Shown one piece after another: positions 51,892-59,487 of a stretch of DNA of 64,000 nucleotides (position 1 is the stretch's first letter; the number at the start of each line of letters is the position of its first letter). The position numbers and the translations under genes are program-made. The DNA lies in contig JAJNBG010000022.1 in assembly GCA_021155905.1 (NCBI GenBank), positions 32,087-96,086 on the forward strand, in the 5' to 3' direction. The notes beneath the pieces are model-generated. The model was not told the DNA's origin and ran no database searches. It saw nothing but the letters and a program-made list of their open reading frames with translations. Origin of the DNA: Bacteroidota bacterium. Lineage in GTDB: Bacteria > Bacteroidota > Bacteroidia > B-17B0 > Aurantibacillaceae.

Positions 51892-51899
51892 TACCTTTG
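51892..51899 (+). promoter_or_regulatory. -7 promoter element of the small T9SS gene
   Basis: TACCTTTG is a perfect TAnnTTTG, 27 bp before the ATG at 51927. No clear -33 box is seen. Confidence 0.5.
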
Positions 51900-51926
51900 T
51901 CATAGAAACAATTTAAAACTACGACG

Positions 51927-52379
51927 ATGAAAAAGATTAAACATATACTTTGTATTGCGCTGAGTTTTGCCTTCAGCGTATCGTATGCTCAAACCGGTCC
52001 GGTCGACAATACATTTAGTGATAGCAAACAAATAACGACCAACGTTGCGCTGCTTGATGGGCCTGAAGATCCAACCATTCAGAATGATGGAAAGTCTAAT
52101 CCTTATACCAGACCTGTTGTTTCAAACACTGGTAACATGCTTAACCCGGAGATTAAAGTATATCCTGAACCATTCGCAGGAATTGTGTTCGTCGATTTAA
52201 GCAGCTGCCCCGATTCAAAAATTTGCTTGTATTTCGAAAGCGGTAAATGCCTGAAGTACCAGGATTGTCAAAATGAAACGAGTGCCATTTTTAATTTGAA
52301 AAATGAACCGAAAGGATTGTATTTTATGGAAATCGTTTCCATGGGTAAAAAAGTAGTAAAGAAAATTGATCTAGAATAA
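51927..52379 (+). CDS. Small secreted protein consisting almost only of a T9SS sorting domain
   Basis: 150 residues. Signal peptide MKKIKHILCIALSFAFSVSYAQ, then ~50 residues of low-complexity linker (DNTFSDSKQITTNVALLDGPEDPTIQNDG), then a T9SS type A-like sorting domain (IKVYPEPFAGIVFVDLSSC ... EPKGLYFMEIVSMGKKVVKKIDLE). The usual YPNP is YPEP here. Four Cys in the domain (SSCPDSKICLYFESGKCLKYQDC) are unusual for a sorting tail and may form two bridges. With hardly any cargo it may be a decayed cargo gene, a surface peptide or a decoy substrate. It precedes the tandem non-coding units. Confidence 0.78.
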   Translation: MKKIKHILCIALSFAFSVSYAQTGPVDNTFSDSKQITTNVALLDGPEDPTIQNDGKSNPYTRPVVSNTGNMLNPEIKVYPEPFAGIVFVDLSSCPDSKICLYFESGKCLKYQDCQNETSAIFNLKNEPKGLYFMEIVSMGKKVVKKIDLE

Positions 52380-52455
52380 ACCACTCAGATTTTTGAAAAA
52401 TATCAAGGATCGGAAAGTCTAATTTGCGCATGTTTTTAAGACGTAACCGAAATAG

Positions 52456-52589
52456 GAGTTTAATATGAAAGCTGTAAAAAATATTCTACTAACGGTTTGA
52501 ATGCTGAAAAGCATCCCTGCAAAAAGTGAAAAATTATTATGGTTCAAATATTAAAATAAAAGGGGTGAACGAAAGTTTGCCCCTTTTTT
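52456..52589 (+). ncRNA. Tandem structured non-coding unit, copy 1
   Basis: A 134 bp unit repeated at 52743-52875 at roughly 87% identity. It starts GAGTTTAATATGAAA, holds a 12-codon mini frame (52465-52500, ending TGA), then hairpin 1 (ATGCT 52501-52505, GAAA loop, AGCAT 52510-52514). It closes with hairpin 2 (GGGGTGAAC 52562-52570, GAAA loop, GTTTGCCCC 52575-52583; seven Watson-Crick and two G-U pairs) followed by six T. GNRA loops and a U tail look like a folded RNA with its own terminator. A TAATTTG box lies about 30 bp upstream. Direction is taken from the T tail; no protein product beyond the mini frame is possible. Confidence 0.55.
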
Positions 52590-52674
52590 AAGTACCCGGC
52601 TCTCAATCACCGATACTGAAGGAATCTACAACTTTTACGGTGCTGTATGTAACACATCCCGCCTCCAATTATAT

Positions 52675-52682
52675 TACCTTTG
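52675..52682 (+). promoter_or_regulatory. -7 promoter element upstream of unit copy 2
   Basis: TACCTTTG is a perfect TAnnTTTG, 60 bp before copy 2 of the tandem unit, in the spacer between the copies. It would allow separate transcription of copy 2. Confidence 0.4.
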
Positions 52683-52742
52683 ATTTAAGAATTTAAGTAC
52701 AGAAAATATAGAAGGCGTCAATGATCGGCGCTACCATATAAA

Positions 52743-52875
52743 GAGTTTAATATGAAAACTGTAAAAAATATTCTACCAATTATCTGAATGCTGCAAAGCA
52801 TTTTTATAAAAAGTGAAAAATTAGTATAGTTCGAATATTAAAATAAAAGGGGTGAACGAAAGTTTGCCCCTTTTT
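52743..52875 (+). ncRNA. Tandem structured non-coding unit, copy 2
   Basis: Second copy of the unit at 52456. The mini frame is again 12 codons (52752-52787) with the same start but a different last third. Hairpin 1 keeps its stem and changes the loop from GAAA to GCAA, still a GNRA loop (52788-52801). Hairpin 2 is identical (52849-52857 with 52862-52870, GAAA loop), followed by five T. Substitutions concentrate between the hairpins and at the end of the mini frame, which argues that structure and terminator are conserved rather than protein. The spacer to the DoxX-like gene (52876-53011) holds a TTACTTTG box at 52963-52970. Confidence 0.55.
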
Positions 52876-53011
52876 GTTGTTAACCAGGTTTGACTTCAAA
52901 ACATAGTAACCGATACTAAACCATTTATCCAAATTTGATTTGGTAATATAAAAAATATACGCTTACTTTGTGACGCAAAGTACTTTTTTAAATTGAAAAC
53001 ATCTTGAAAAC

Positions 53012-53464
53012 ATGAGCATCTCCTCCACCCTTGATCGGCTTCATTTTAAAGCAAAACAAAACAAATTTCTTCAATATTTTGCAGTCTTTAATCGCCTGGC
53101 CCTCGCGGCAGGATTTTTACCTTCCGGTTTCGTGAAAATTATGGATGAGCGGTTTACTTCGCTATCTGTTAATCACCCTATGGGCCACTATTTAGAGGCC
53201 TTACACCGAACAGGCTATTATTACACTTTTATCGGGATTCTGCAGGTTACCGCTGCAATCCTACTCGTCATTCCCCGAACAGCAACTCTCGGAGCATTGA
53301 TTTACTTTCCAATCATTTTAAATATTTGTATCCTCTCCCTTGCTTTGCGTTTTGAGGGATCCTTTGTTTCTTCACCCCTTATGGTACTCGCTAACCTATA
53401 CCTGCTTTGCTGGGACTACGACAAATTGAAATACATCCTTCCTTTTTATAAACAAAAAACTTAA
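53012..53464 (+). CDS. DoxX-like family membrane protein
   Basis: 150 residues with about four membrane helices. The N-terminal helix is preceded by a basic stretch (KAKQNKFLQ). The core FNRLALAAGFLPSGFVKIMDERF...GYYYTFIGILQVTAAILLVIPRTATLGALIYFPIILNI is the DoxX pattern, in which a first helix with a G-F-x-x-S-G motif is followed by an L-Q-V-x-A-x-L helix. DoxX relatives are linked to quinone-coupled sulfur oxidation (DoxDA) or to redox stress; the present role is not determined. It is not near the sulfur cluster. Confidence 0.8.
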   Translation: MSISSTLDRLHFKAKQNKFLQYFAVFNRLALAAGFLPSGFVKIMDERFTSLSVNHPMGHYLEALHRTGYYYTFIGILQVTAAILLVIPRTATLGALIYFPIILNICILSLALRFEGSFVSSPLMVLANLYLLCWDYDKLKYILPFYKQKT

Positions 53465-53484
53465 TCTCACTCAAACAAAGACCG

Positions 53485-53714
53485 ATGAAAACTTTATTTT
53501 CCATAAGCATAACGTTACTGATACTAACCTGCTCGTGTGAAATTATGCCACGCAATACTCTAAAAGATTGTCGGGCACAATGTAAAGGGAGCACTAAATC
53601 AAAGGCTTGTCTCGAATTTTGCGACTGCATACATAAGAGGGGCAGCCTCTTGATAAATGCCTGGAAGAATACGACAAGGCTTTGGAGGATAGTACAAGAA
53701 AAGATAGACCATAA
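53485..53714 (+). pseudogene. Small secreted or lipoprotein gene broken by a frameshift in a G run
   Basis: The frame from ATG 53485 gives a signal peptide (MKTLFSISITLLILTCSC, Cys-rich lipobox-like end) and a Cys-rich mature part (DCRAQCKGSTKSKACLEFCDCIHKRG). It then runs on into the opposite-strand dnaJ 3' end as an implausible tail. In the neighbouring frame the text continues sensibly from the same point: GQPLDKCLEEYDKALEDSTR, then KDRP and TAA at 53712-53714, just before a terminator. One missing G in the run 53639-53642 explains both. It is either a recent frameshift, slipped-strand variation or a sequence error. The true product would be about 76 residues with about 10 Cys; function unknown. 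Confidence 0.7.
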
Positions 53715-53745
53715 AAAAAGCTTCCCAATCATGGAAAGCTTTTTG
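53714..53745. terminator. Bidirectional intrinsic terminator
   Basis: AAAAAGCTTCC and GGAAAGCTTTTT pair (one bulge) around a short loop; A and T runs flank both sides. It begins right at the restored stop codon of the frameshifted gene and also lies beyond the dnaJ 3' end. Confidence 0.8.
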
Positions 53746-53765
53746 TTACGATTCAATAGGTTTAA

Positions 53766-54917
53766 TTACTCAAAATATTCCTTCATTCTATCGAAGAAGC
53801 CTTTTTCCTTGCGATTTGGATTTGGTTCAAAATTCTTGGATGCCCGTAAAAGCTCCAGGGCTTTTTTCTCTTCAGCGCTTAAATGCTGAGGGGTCCACAC
53901 ATTAATATTAACCAACAAATCTCCGGTACCGTAAGAGTTCACATCGGGTAAGCCTTTGCCTTTTAAACGTAAGACTTTCCCGCTTTGAGTACCCGGTTCA
54001 ATTTTAATTTTCACTTTTGCATCTACCGTCGGGATCTCAATACTGGTTCCTAAGGCCGCATCAGCGAAGTTCACATAACTGTCATAAAATAAATTATTAC
54101 CATCGCGCTTTAGCTCCAGATGCTCTTCTTCTTCAATCAGTACCAACAGATCCCCATTGATTCCTCCGCGTGGAGCTGCGTTGCCTTTTCCGCCTACCGA
54201 AAGTTGCATACCTTCTGCTACACCTGCAGGAATATTTATCGAGATCACCTCTTCGGCCCTCACGATACCATCTCCATGGCAGGTATTGCATTTATCTTTA
54301 ACTGTTTTTCCTTCTCCGTTACAACCACTACAGGTTGTCTGTGTTTGCATCGCTCCTAAAAAAGTCTGCTGGGTTCTCACCTGTACACCGGATCCACCGC
54401 ATAATTTACAGGTTTCCAACTGACCATTTTTGGCGCCGCTTCCTTTACAGGTTCCACAGCTTACAAATTTATTGACCTTTAATTTTTTCTCAACTCCCTT
54501 AGCTACTTCCTGCAAGTTCAGTTTTACTTTAACGCGCAGGTTGGAACCACGCATCACACGTCGTCCTCCACCCCTGGAGCTTCCCCCAAAACCACCAAAA
54601 CCGCCGCCGCCGCCAAAAATATCACCAAACTGGCTGAAGATGTCATCCATGTTCATACCACCACCACCAAAACCACCGCCACCTGATGCGCCGCCAACAC
54701 CGGCATGACCGTATTGATTATAACGCTGACGTTTTTCAGGATTACTCAATACTTCATATGCTTCAGCTGCTTCTTTAAATTTATCTTCCGCAGTTTTATC
54801 GTCCGGGTTTTTATCAGGATGGTACTTAATTGCCAGTTTACGATAAGCCTTTTTAATTTCATCGTCACTTGCCCCCTTGCTTATACCAAGTATTTCGTAA
54901 TAATCTCTTTTGCTCAT
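53766..54917 (-). CDS. dnaJ: Chaperone protein DnaJ
   Basis: 383 residues. J domain 1-70 with the HPD motif at 33-35, then a Gly/Phe-rich linker ([20 protein letters not shown]). The zinc domain has four CxxCxGxG motifs ([32 protein letters not shown]), and the C-terminal substrate-binding domain is complete ([23 protein letters not shown]). It stimulates DnaK ATPase and delivers unfolded proteins. It lies about 135 bp downstream of grpE on the same strand, with an extragenic palindrome between. dnaK is not in the window. Confidence 0.97.
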   Translation of the reverse strand: MSKRDYYEILGISKGASDDEIKKAYRKLAIKYHPDKNPDDKTAEDKFKEAAEAYEVLSNPEKRQRYNQYGHAGVGGASGGGGFGGGGMNMDDIFSQFGDIFGGGGGFGGFGGSSRGGGRRVMRGSNLRVKVKLNLQEVAKGVEKKLKVNKFVSCGTCKGSGAKNGQLETCKLCGGSGVQVRTQQTFLGAMQTQTTCSGCNGEGKTVKDKCNTCHGDGIVRAEEVISINIPAGVAEGMQLSVGGKGNAAPRGGINGDLLVLIEEEEHLELKRDGNNLFYDSYVNFADAALGTSIEIPTVDAKVKIKIEPGTQSGKVLRLKGKGLPDVNSYGTGDLLVNINVWTPQHLSAEEKKALELLRASKNFEPNPNRKEKGFFDRMKEYFE

Positions 54918-55006
54918 TTTATTTTAGACCTCAGACTTAATTTTTTATATTTTATACTATTCACCACCACTAGTGATCGTTGAACCAACGTATTTTTTTA
55001 AAGACA

Positions 55007-55032
55007 AGATGCTGAATCAAGTTCAGCATGAC
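55007..55032. repeat. Short interspersed palindromic repeat, copy 2
   Basis: Reverse complement of 3024-3049 with 25 of 26 bases equal. Here the core is a perfect inverted pair (ATGCTGAA/TTCAGCAT with TCAAG centre). It sits between grpE and dnaJ. Confidence 0.7.
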
Positions 55033-55053
55033 AATCTTTACAGGTGCTATTTT

Positions 55054-55620
55054 TTAACTTCCAACCACCACTTTGGCAAAACGAATTACCTTGTCACCTA
55101 ATTTATATCCTTTTTCCACTTCATCAATCACTTTACCTTTCATATTTTCAGAAGGTGCAGGAACATTAGTGATAGATTCCATATAATCAACGTTAAAAGG
55201 CTTTCCAATACTCTCTATTGGTTCCAGGCCCTTTTGAGTACACGCCGACTTCAATTTATGGTAAATCAAAGAAATTCCTTCTTTTATAGGTGCAGCATCA
55301 GTTACCGTTTCATTGGCTTTAATGGCTCTTTCGAAATCGTCAATGGAAGGAATAATGGCTTTAAATACATCTTCCCCGGCCGAACGGATGATATCTGATT
55401 TTTCCTTAATGGTACGTTTGCGGTAGTTATCAAATTCTGAATACAAACGCAGGTATTTATCATTTAATTCTGCAATTTTGGCTTCATAATTCTGAGGCTG
55501 AGTGCTTTCTGCAGTATTTTCGGTTGCATTTTCTAAAGCATTTTCCTCGGCGGATTGCTCGTTATTGGACTCAATATTGTCTTCTGTCTGATTGATCTGA
55601 TCTTTCTCGTTTTGTTCCAT
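55054..55620 (-). CDS. grpE: Nucleotide exchange factor GrpE
   Basis: 188 residues from the ATG at 55620. A longer frame from a TTG at 55638 overlaps the promoter element and adds six residues, so it is rejected. An acidic, Asn/Glu-rich N terminus (residues 1-45) is followed by the long coiled coil (KIAELNDKYLRLYSEFDNYRKRT) and the C-terminal beta domain (GKPFNVDYMESITNVP, GYKLGDKVIRFAKVVVG). GrpE releases ADP from DnaK. The pairing with dnaJ is common. Confidence 0.95.
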   Translation of the reverse strand: MEQNEKDQINQTEDNIESNNEQSAEENALENATENTAESTQPQNYEAKIAELNDKYLRLYSEFDNYRKRTIKEKSDIIRSAGEDVFKAIIPSIDDFERAIKANETVTDAAPIKEGISLIYHKLKSACTQKGLEPIESIGKPFNVDYMESITNVPAPSENMKGKVIDEVEKGYKLGDKVIRFAKVVVGS

Positions 55621-55635
55621 AGTAAAAAATTTTGG

Positions 55636-55643
55636 CAAATGTA
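55636..55643 (-). promoter_or_regulatory. -7 promoter element of grpE
   Basis: Minus-strand TACATTTG, a perfect TAnnTTTG, lies 15 bp before the ATG at 55620. No CIRCE-type heat-shock inverted repeat is seen nearby. Confidence 0.55.
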
Positions 55644-55685
55644 GCTAATCAATATGCTTGCCACGAGTAAAAATGAGAAAAATTG

Positions 55686-56990
55686 TCAGTTTTTAATGAA
55701 CTTAAACTCAGTTCGGCGGTTATATTCCTGCTCTTTGTCAGAACACGACACCCCATTGGCACATCTGTTCCTGATCTCCAGTTCTCCTTTTCCAATTCCT
55801 TTGAGGCGAGATTGATTAACTCCCTTATTTACAAGGTAACCGATTACAGCATTAGAACGGTTTTCAGATAGTTTTAAATTTCCGGCATCATCTCCCTGTG
55901 CATCGGTGTGGGAAATTACTTCTAGTTTTACATTTGGATTGGCTTTTAAAATCAATAATACCTTATCCAATACAATTTCACTTTCTGTAACCAGGTTATA
56001 TTTTGCCAATTCGTAATAAATGTTTTCTGTAACCGTAAGGTCCTTTTTATTGGTCGAATTGAATTTTTTGTACTTCATCGTAATATCATCATCTTCTTCC
56101 AGTTCGCTTAGTTTCTCTACGTCCACAGAGAGCAGTTTGTATTCGAAGTTACCGGATGAATTCTTTTTAAACTCAGAAACAATTTCTCCATTTTGCTTCG
56201 CCAGGAAAACCTTGGGCCCGCCTTTTGTTTTGGCATTTTGCTCAATACGTATACTTAAATTCTGTGTGGTATCAACCTGCTTAAAAACAAAATCCCCATA
56301 ACCATCGGTGGAAGTTTTTGTAATAGTATCCGCGTTGCCTTTCACCAGATATACATTATGCTGGGTCAAAGGACTTTTGCTTTTTTCACCGATCAATAGC
56401 TTACCGGAAATATCTGCGGTGGAATATGCCGCATTGACTTTACAAATATTCTGAAATGTTTTTTCAAGCACCTCAAAACTGTCAGTTTCCAAATACAAAC
56501 GGCCCTTTGGATTTACTAAAAACAACGAAGGCATTTCGGAAACTTTAAAAGCTGAAACGGCTTTGTCTTTTAAGCCATTCTCTGCCAGGTAATTTGTTTT
56601 TTTTCCGGTGAATTTAGATTTATTATAATTGGCTTCGGTAAGAAGCGTTTGCCATTTGATAAAATCTTTTTCTATGCAAATGGTAACATATTCAATATCA
56701 CTTGCCCCTTTACAGGAGTTATTCTGGTATTTATTGAGAATCCTTTCCACATCATTGTTAAATGCTATTAATTCTTTGATAGATTTTTCGGAAGAAAAGA
56801 AATACACCAGCACAAACCGATCCGTAGTGTTCTTTCCGTTTGGTAAATCAATGTTAGTTGGTTTTTGGTCCTGATTTAATACAACGATGCGCGAAAATGG
56901 GATCTTCTCTCCCACCCTTAGTTTATCAGCTTTCTGAGCTTTGAGGCTAAACACTAAAAACAGAGAGGCTAATAAAATTAAGTTTTTCAT
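55686..56990 (-). CDS. Secreted thioredoxin-like/OmpA fusion protein (paralogue 1)
   Basis: 434 residues. Signal peptide MKNLILLASLFLVFSLKAQ. A thioredoxin-like domain (about 25-195) has the cis-Pro region SEMPSLFLVNPKGRLYL, but the active site is FFSSEKS where WCxxC is expected. A beta module resembling carboxypeptidase-regulatory domains lies at about 200-300 (ISGKLLIGEKSKSPLTQHNVYLVKG). The OmpA domain (about 310-434) has ISHTDAQGDDAGNLKLSENRS, GKGELEIRNRCANGVSC and EYNRRTEFKF, with the Cys pair of this OmpA subtype. It overlaps the start of the next gene upstream by 4 bp and is the last gene of the envelope operon. Probably a peptidoglycan-anchored periplasmic protein with a non-redox thioredoxin fold. 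Confidence 0.85.
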   Translation of the reverse strand: MKNLILLASLFLVFSLKAQKADKLRVGEKIPFSRIVVLNQDQKPTNIDLPNGKNTTDRFVLVYFFSSEKSIKELIAFNNDVERILNKYQNNSCKGASDIEYVTICIEKDFIKWQTLLTEANYNKSKFTGKKTNYLAENGLKDKAVSAFKVSEMPSLFLVNPKGRLYLETDSFEVLEKTFQNICKVNAAYSTADISGKLLIGEKSKSPLTQHNVYLVKGNADTITKTSTDGYGDFVFKQVDTTQNLSIRIEQNAKTKGGPKVFLAKQNGEIVSEFKKNSSGNFEYKLLSVDVEKLSELEEDDDITMKYKKFNSTNKKDLTVTENIYYELAKYNLVTESEIVLDKVLLILKANPNVKLEVISHTDAQGDDAGNLKLSENRSNAVIGYLVNKGVNQSRLKGIGKGELEIRNRCANGVSCSDKEQEYNRRTEFKFIKN

Positions 56991-58198
56991 TTTTTTGAAA
57001 ATTTAAATTCCGTTCTTCTATTATATTCATGTTCTTTATTGGAACAATCTACACCATTTACACATCGGTTCCTGATTTCGAGTTCTCCTTTTCCTTCCGC
57101 GGTCAATCGCTTTTTAGCAATTCCCAGTGAACTTAAATAATCGATTACTGATTCTGAGCGTTTTAGTGAAAGGTTCAAATTGCTGCCATCCTCGCCCTGG
57201 GAATCTGTATGTGAAGTCACCGTTAAACTAAAATCAGGATATGAATCCAGAATTTTTTTCATTTTAGTTAATAATTTCTTTGATCCCGATGTTAATGAAC
57301 TTTCACCCAATTCATAATACAATGTTTCGGTGACAATAAAATCCTTTAATGTTTTGTCTTTAAAATTAGTAAGCTGCATTTCAACATCATCATCTATTTT
57401 CATATCCGGTAAAGTCATTAATTCAGCCTGCAAAATTCTGTACTCAAACCCTTTATCCGTTGATTTAAATTTACCAACAACTTTACCTGTCTGGGTACCA
57501 AGAAGCACAAAATTAATGTCTTTATCTTTTTCATCTACAGTAATGAGGTAGTCCTGGTTCGCATCCGGAAGTTCCACATTAAAATCGCCGTATTTATTTG
57601 TAATCAGTTTAGCAATCGTGTCATTTTTTCTCCCACCAAAAATCACTACTTTTTTATTCGCATATGGCTTGAGATTTTTATCTTTTTCTTCCGTCATGAT
57701 TTTCAGACGAAGGACTTTTAGCTTGACCATTTCTAAACCGCATTCAATTTCTGCCATGCCTTCAACACTTCTCGAAAATCCGCAAAGCTCATTTTTTTCA
57801 TTATACACTACTAATAACGGAAAATCAGCTTCAGTTATATTAAACTCTTTAAAGAGAGACATCGCAGGGGTTCTTAACAGTTGGACTGGAATCGCTGATT
57901 TCATATCCGCACTGGCTTTTTTCTTTAACTGACCGGTAAAAAAATAAGGAAAAATAATTATTTTCTTATCCGGAAACACAAAACTGCAACCATTATACAT
58001 GACTTCAGCTAATGGTTCTGATTTTACATCAAAGAAAAGGAATGCTTTTTTTTCCGGTTTGGAACACTCATACACCACTTTTTTTCGGGATTTATCCAGA
58101 TAATCAATTGTCTTAAAAGGAAGAGTTTCGGGAAGGTTAATTTGACCAAATTGACATTTAAAAATAATACAAAAAGTAATTAAAAAAATAAGTCTCAT
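56987..58198 (-). CDS. Secreted thioredoxin-like/OmpA fusion protein (paralogue 2)
   Basis: 403 residues. Signal peptide about 1-18 (LIFLITFCIIFKCQFGQ). The N-terminal domain is the most degraded thioredoxin-like fold of the three: no WCxxC, but FPLLVVYNEKNELCGF marks the cis-Pro strand. A beta module (ANKKVVIFGGRKNDTIAKLITNKYGDFNVELP) is followed by OmpA (SHTDSQGEDGSNLNLSLKRS, GKGELEIRNRCVNGVDC, EYNRRTEFKF). The OmpA end is close to that of paralogue 1, including the Cys pair. Four-bp overlap with paralogue 1 and 13 bp to paralogue 3 show tight co-translation. Function is inferred as a structural envelope protein. Confidence 0.85.
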   Translation of the reverse strand: MRLIFLITFCIIFKCQFGQINLPETLPFKTIDYLDKSRKKVVYECSKPEKKAFLFFDVKSEPLAEVMYNGCSFVFPDKKIIIFPYFFTGQLKKKASADMKSAIPVQLLRTPAMSLFKEFNITEADFPLLVVYNEKNELCGFSRSVEGMAEIECGLEMVKLKVLRLKIMTEEKDKNLKPYANKKVVIFGGRKNDTIAKLITNKYGDFNVELPDANQDYLITVDEKDKDINFVLLGTQTGKVVGKFKSTDKGFEYRILQAELMTLPDMKIDDDVEMQLTNFKDKTLKDFIVTETLYYELGESSLTSGSKKLLTKMKKILDSYPDFSLTVTSHTDSQGEDGSNLNLSLKRSESVIDYLSSLGIAKKRLTAEGKGELEIRNRCVNGVDCSNKEHEYNRRTEFKFSKK

Positions 58199-58211
58199 AA
58201 TGATCGCGTTA

Positions 58212-59471
58212 TTACAGGACAGAATAAAATTTAAATTCCGTTCTTCTATTCTTACTGTGCTCGACTTCTGTACATTTCACACCATCCTTACAAGTATTTA
58301 AAATTTCGGCTTCCCCTTTTCCTAAAGCTTTTAGTCTCGTTTTAGCAATACCTTTAGATGCAAGGTAGGTCAATATAGCCGTAGATTGCTTAACCGTTAA
58401 TGAACTATTAGCAACTGTTTCGCCATTACTGTCGGTATGCGTAATGATCTCAAGGTTTGTTTTTGGATTCTCATTTAATTTTGAAATCACCTTTGCCAGT
58501 TTAGTGATAGCAGCAGGCGACAACACTACTTCTTTTGCCTTAAATAATTGGCTGGTCTCATACAGGTTGTTTAAGCTTTTATCGTTACCTACTTTTGGAG
58601 CAGTTCCATAATCGGACATTGGTTTCAAATATGGCATTTCTGCATCGAGCAAACTGTATTCGTATCCAATTTCGTTTTTTGTAAATGGAGAAATAATTTC
58701 ACCCTGCACCGTAGTTAAAAACACAGGAACGTCTTCCGCTATTTTAGAACTCGATTTGATAAAAAGATGCATTGGTAATTGGGCATTAATATCCTTCACG
58801 AAAAAAGAACCGTTTTCATCCAGCATAATCGATTGAATGGTATCCGACGGACTATTCATGAACCATATTTTTTCATTGGCAAGTCCTGTTAACGAACGTT
58901 GTCCAAACATGATCTTGCCGGCAATTTTCGTCTGTACATCCGGATTTAATTCAACGTTTCTCTTTTCGTCAAGGTATGAAATGATTGTTTTCAGGCTCGG
59001 GTTAACTGCCACAATTTTACCGAACTCGTCAATTAAAAAACTGCTGTTGGTTTCTTTTATTTTATAATTCTTAACAAAAAGATCATTGTAGCCTTTTTGA
59101 GCAATGCAATTGTTTAGGTTTAAAAGATCGTATTTAACCAGGTCCTGACTCCAGGCAATTTTATCGCTTTGTAAAGCGACAGAGATCAAATCAAATCCAT
59201 CGGCCGACTTATATCCAATATCCGAATACTTGGAATAAAGTTTTTTATATTTATAAATATTCTCTTTTGATTTTGAAACAGAAGAGGACCAAAAAAACAA
59301 AAGCACCATTTTGTTTTGATAAGGAAAATTAAAACTCTGAATAGAATTATTGGTAGAAGTTAGAACTAAACCCGGTGCGTTGTCACCGACATTCAGCGAG
59401 CCATCCTGGCCAAAAAATACTTTTGCGGAAAAAAGCTGCATCACCAACAGATAAAAAAAGGCCTGTTTCAT
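58212..59471 (-). CDS. Secreted thioredoxin-like/OmpA fusion protein (paralogue 3)
   Basis: 419 residues from the ATG at 59471, which starts a signal peptide (MKQAFFYLLVMQLFSAKVFFGQ). The open frame continues to 59552 but that part overlaps the end of the TlpA gene. The thioredoxin-like domain is TlpA-like (LNVGDNAPGLVLTSTNN, NKMVLLFFWSSSVSKSKEN), with WSSSVS in place of WCxxC. A beta module (IAGKIMFGQRSLTG) and an OmpA domain (ITHTDSNGETVANSSLTVKQS, GKGEAEILNTCKDGVKC, SKNRRTEFKF) follow. It is closest in layout to the active TlpA upstream, suggesting a duplication that lost the cysteines and gained OmpA. Confidence 0.85.
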   Translation of the reverse strand: MKQAFFYLLVMQLFSAKVFFGQDGSLNVGDNAPGLVLTSTNNSIQSFNFPYQNKMVLLFFWSSSVSKSKENIYKYKKLYSKYSDIGYKSADGFDLISVALQSDKIAWSQDLVKYDLLNLNNCIAQKGYNDLFVKNYKIKETNSSFLIDEFGKIVAVNPSLKTIISYLDEKRNVELNPDVQTKIAGKIMFGQRSLTGLANEKIWFMNSPSDTIQSIMLDENGSFFVKDINAQLPMHLFIKSSSKIAEDVPVFLTTVQGEIISPFTKNEIGYEYSLLDAEMPYLKPMSDYGTAPKVGNDKSLNNLYETSQLFKAKEVVLSPAAITKLAKVISKLNENPKTNLEIITHTDSNGETVANSSLTVKQSTAILTYLASKGIAKTRLKALGKGEAEILNTCKDGVKCTEVEHSKNRRTEFKFYSVL

Positions 59472-59487
59472 ATATTTATTTTTTCTT

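Noticed and set aside
52456..52875. Tandem units read as two simple terminators
   Set aside because: Terminators alone would not explain about 100 bp of conserved upstream sequence, the second GNRA hairpin and the shared mini frame.
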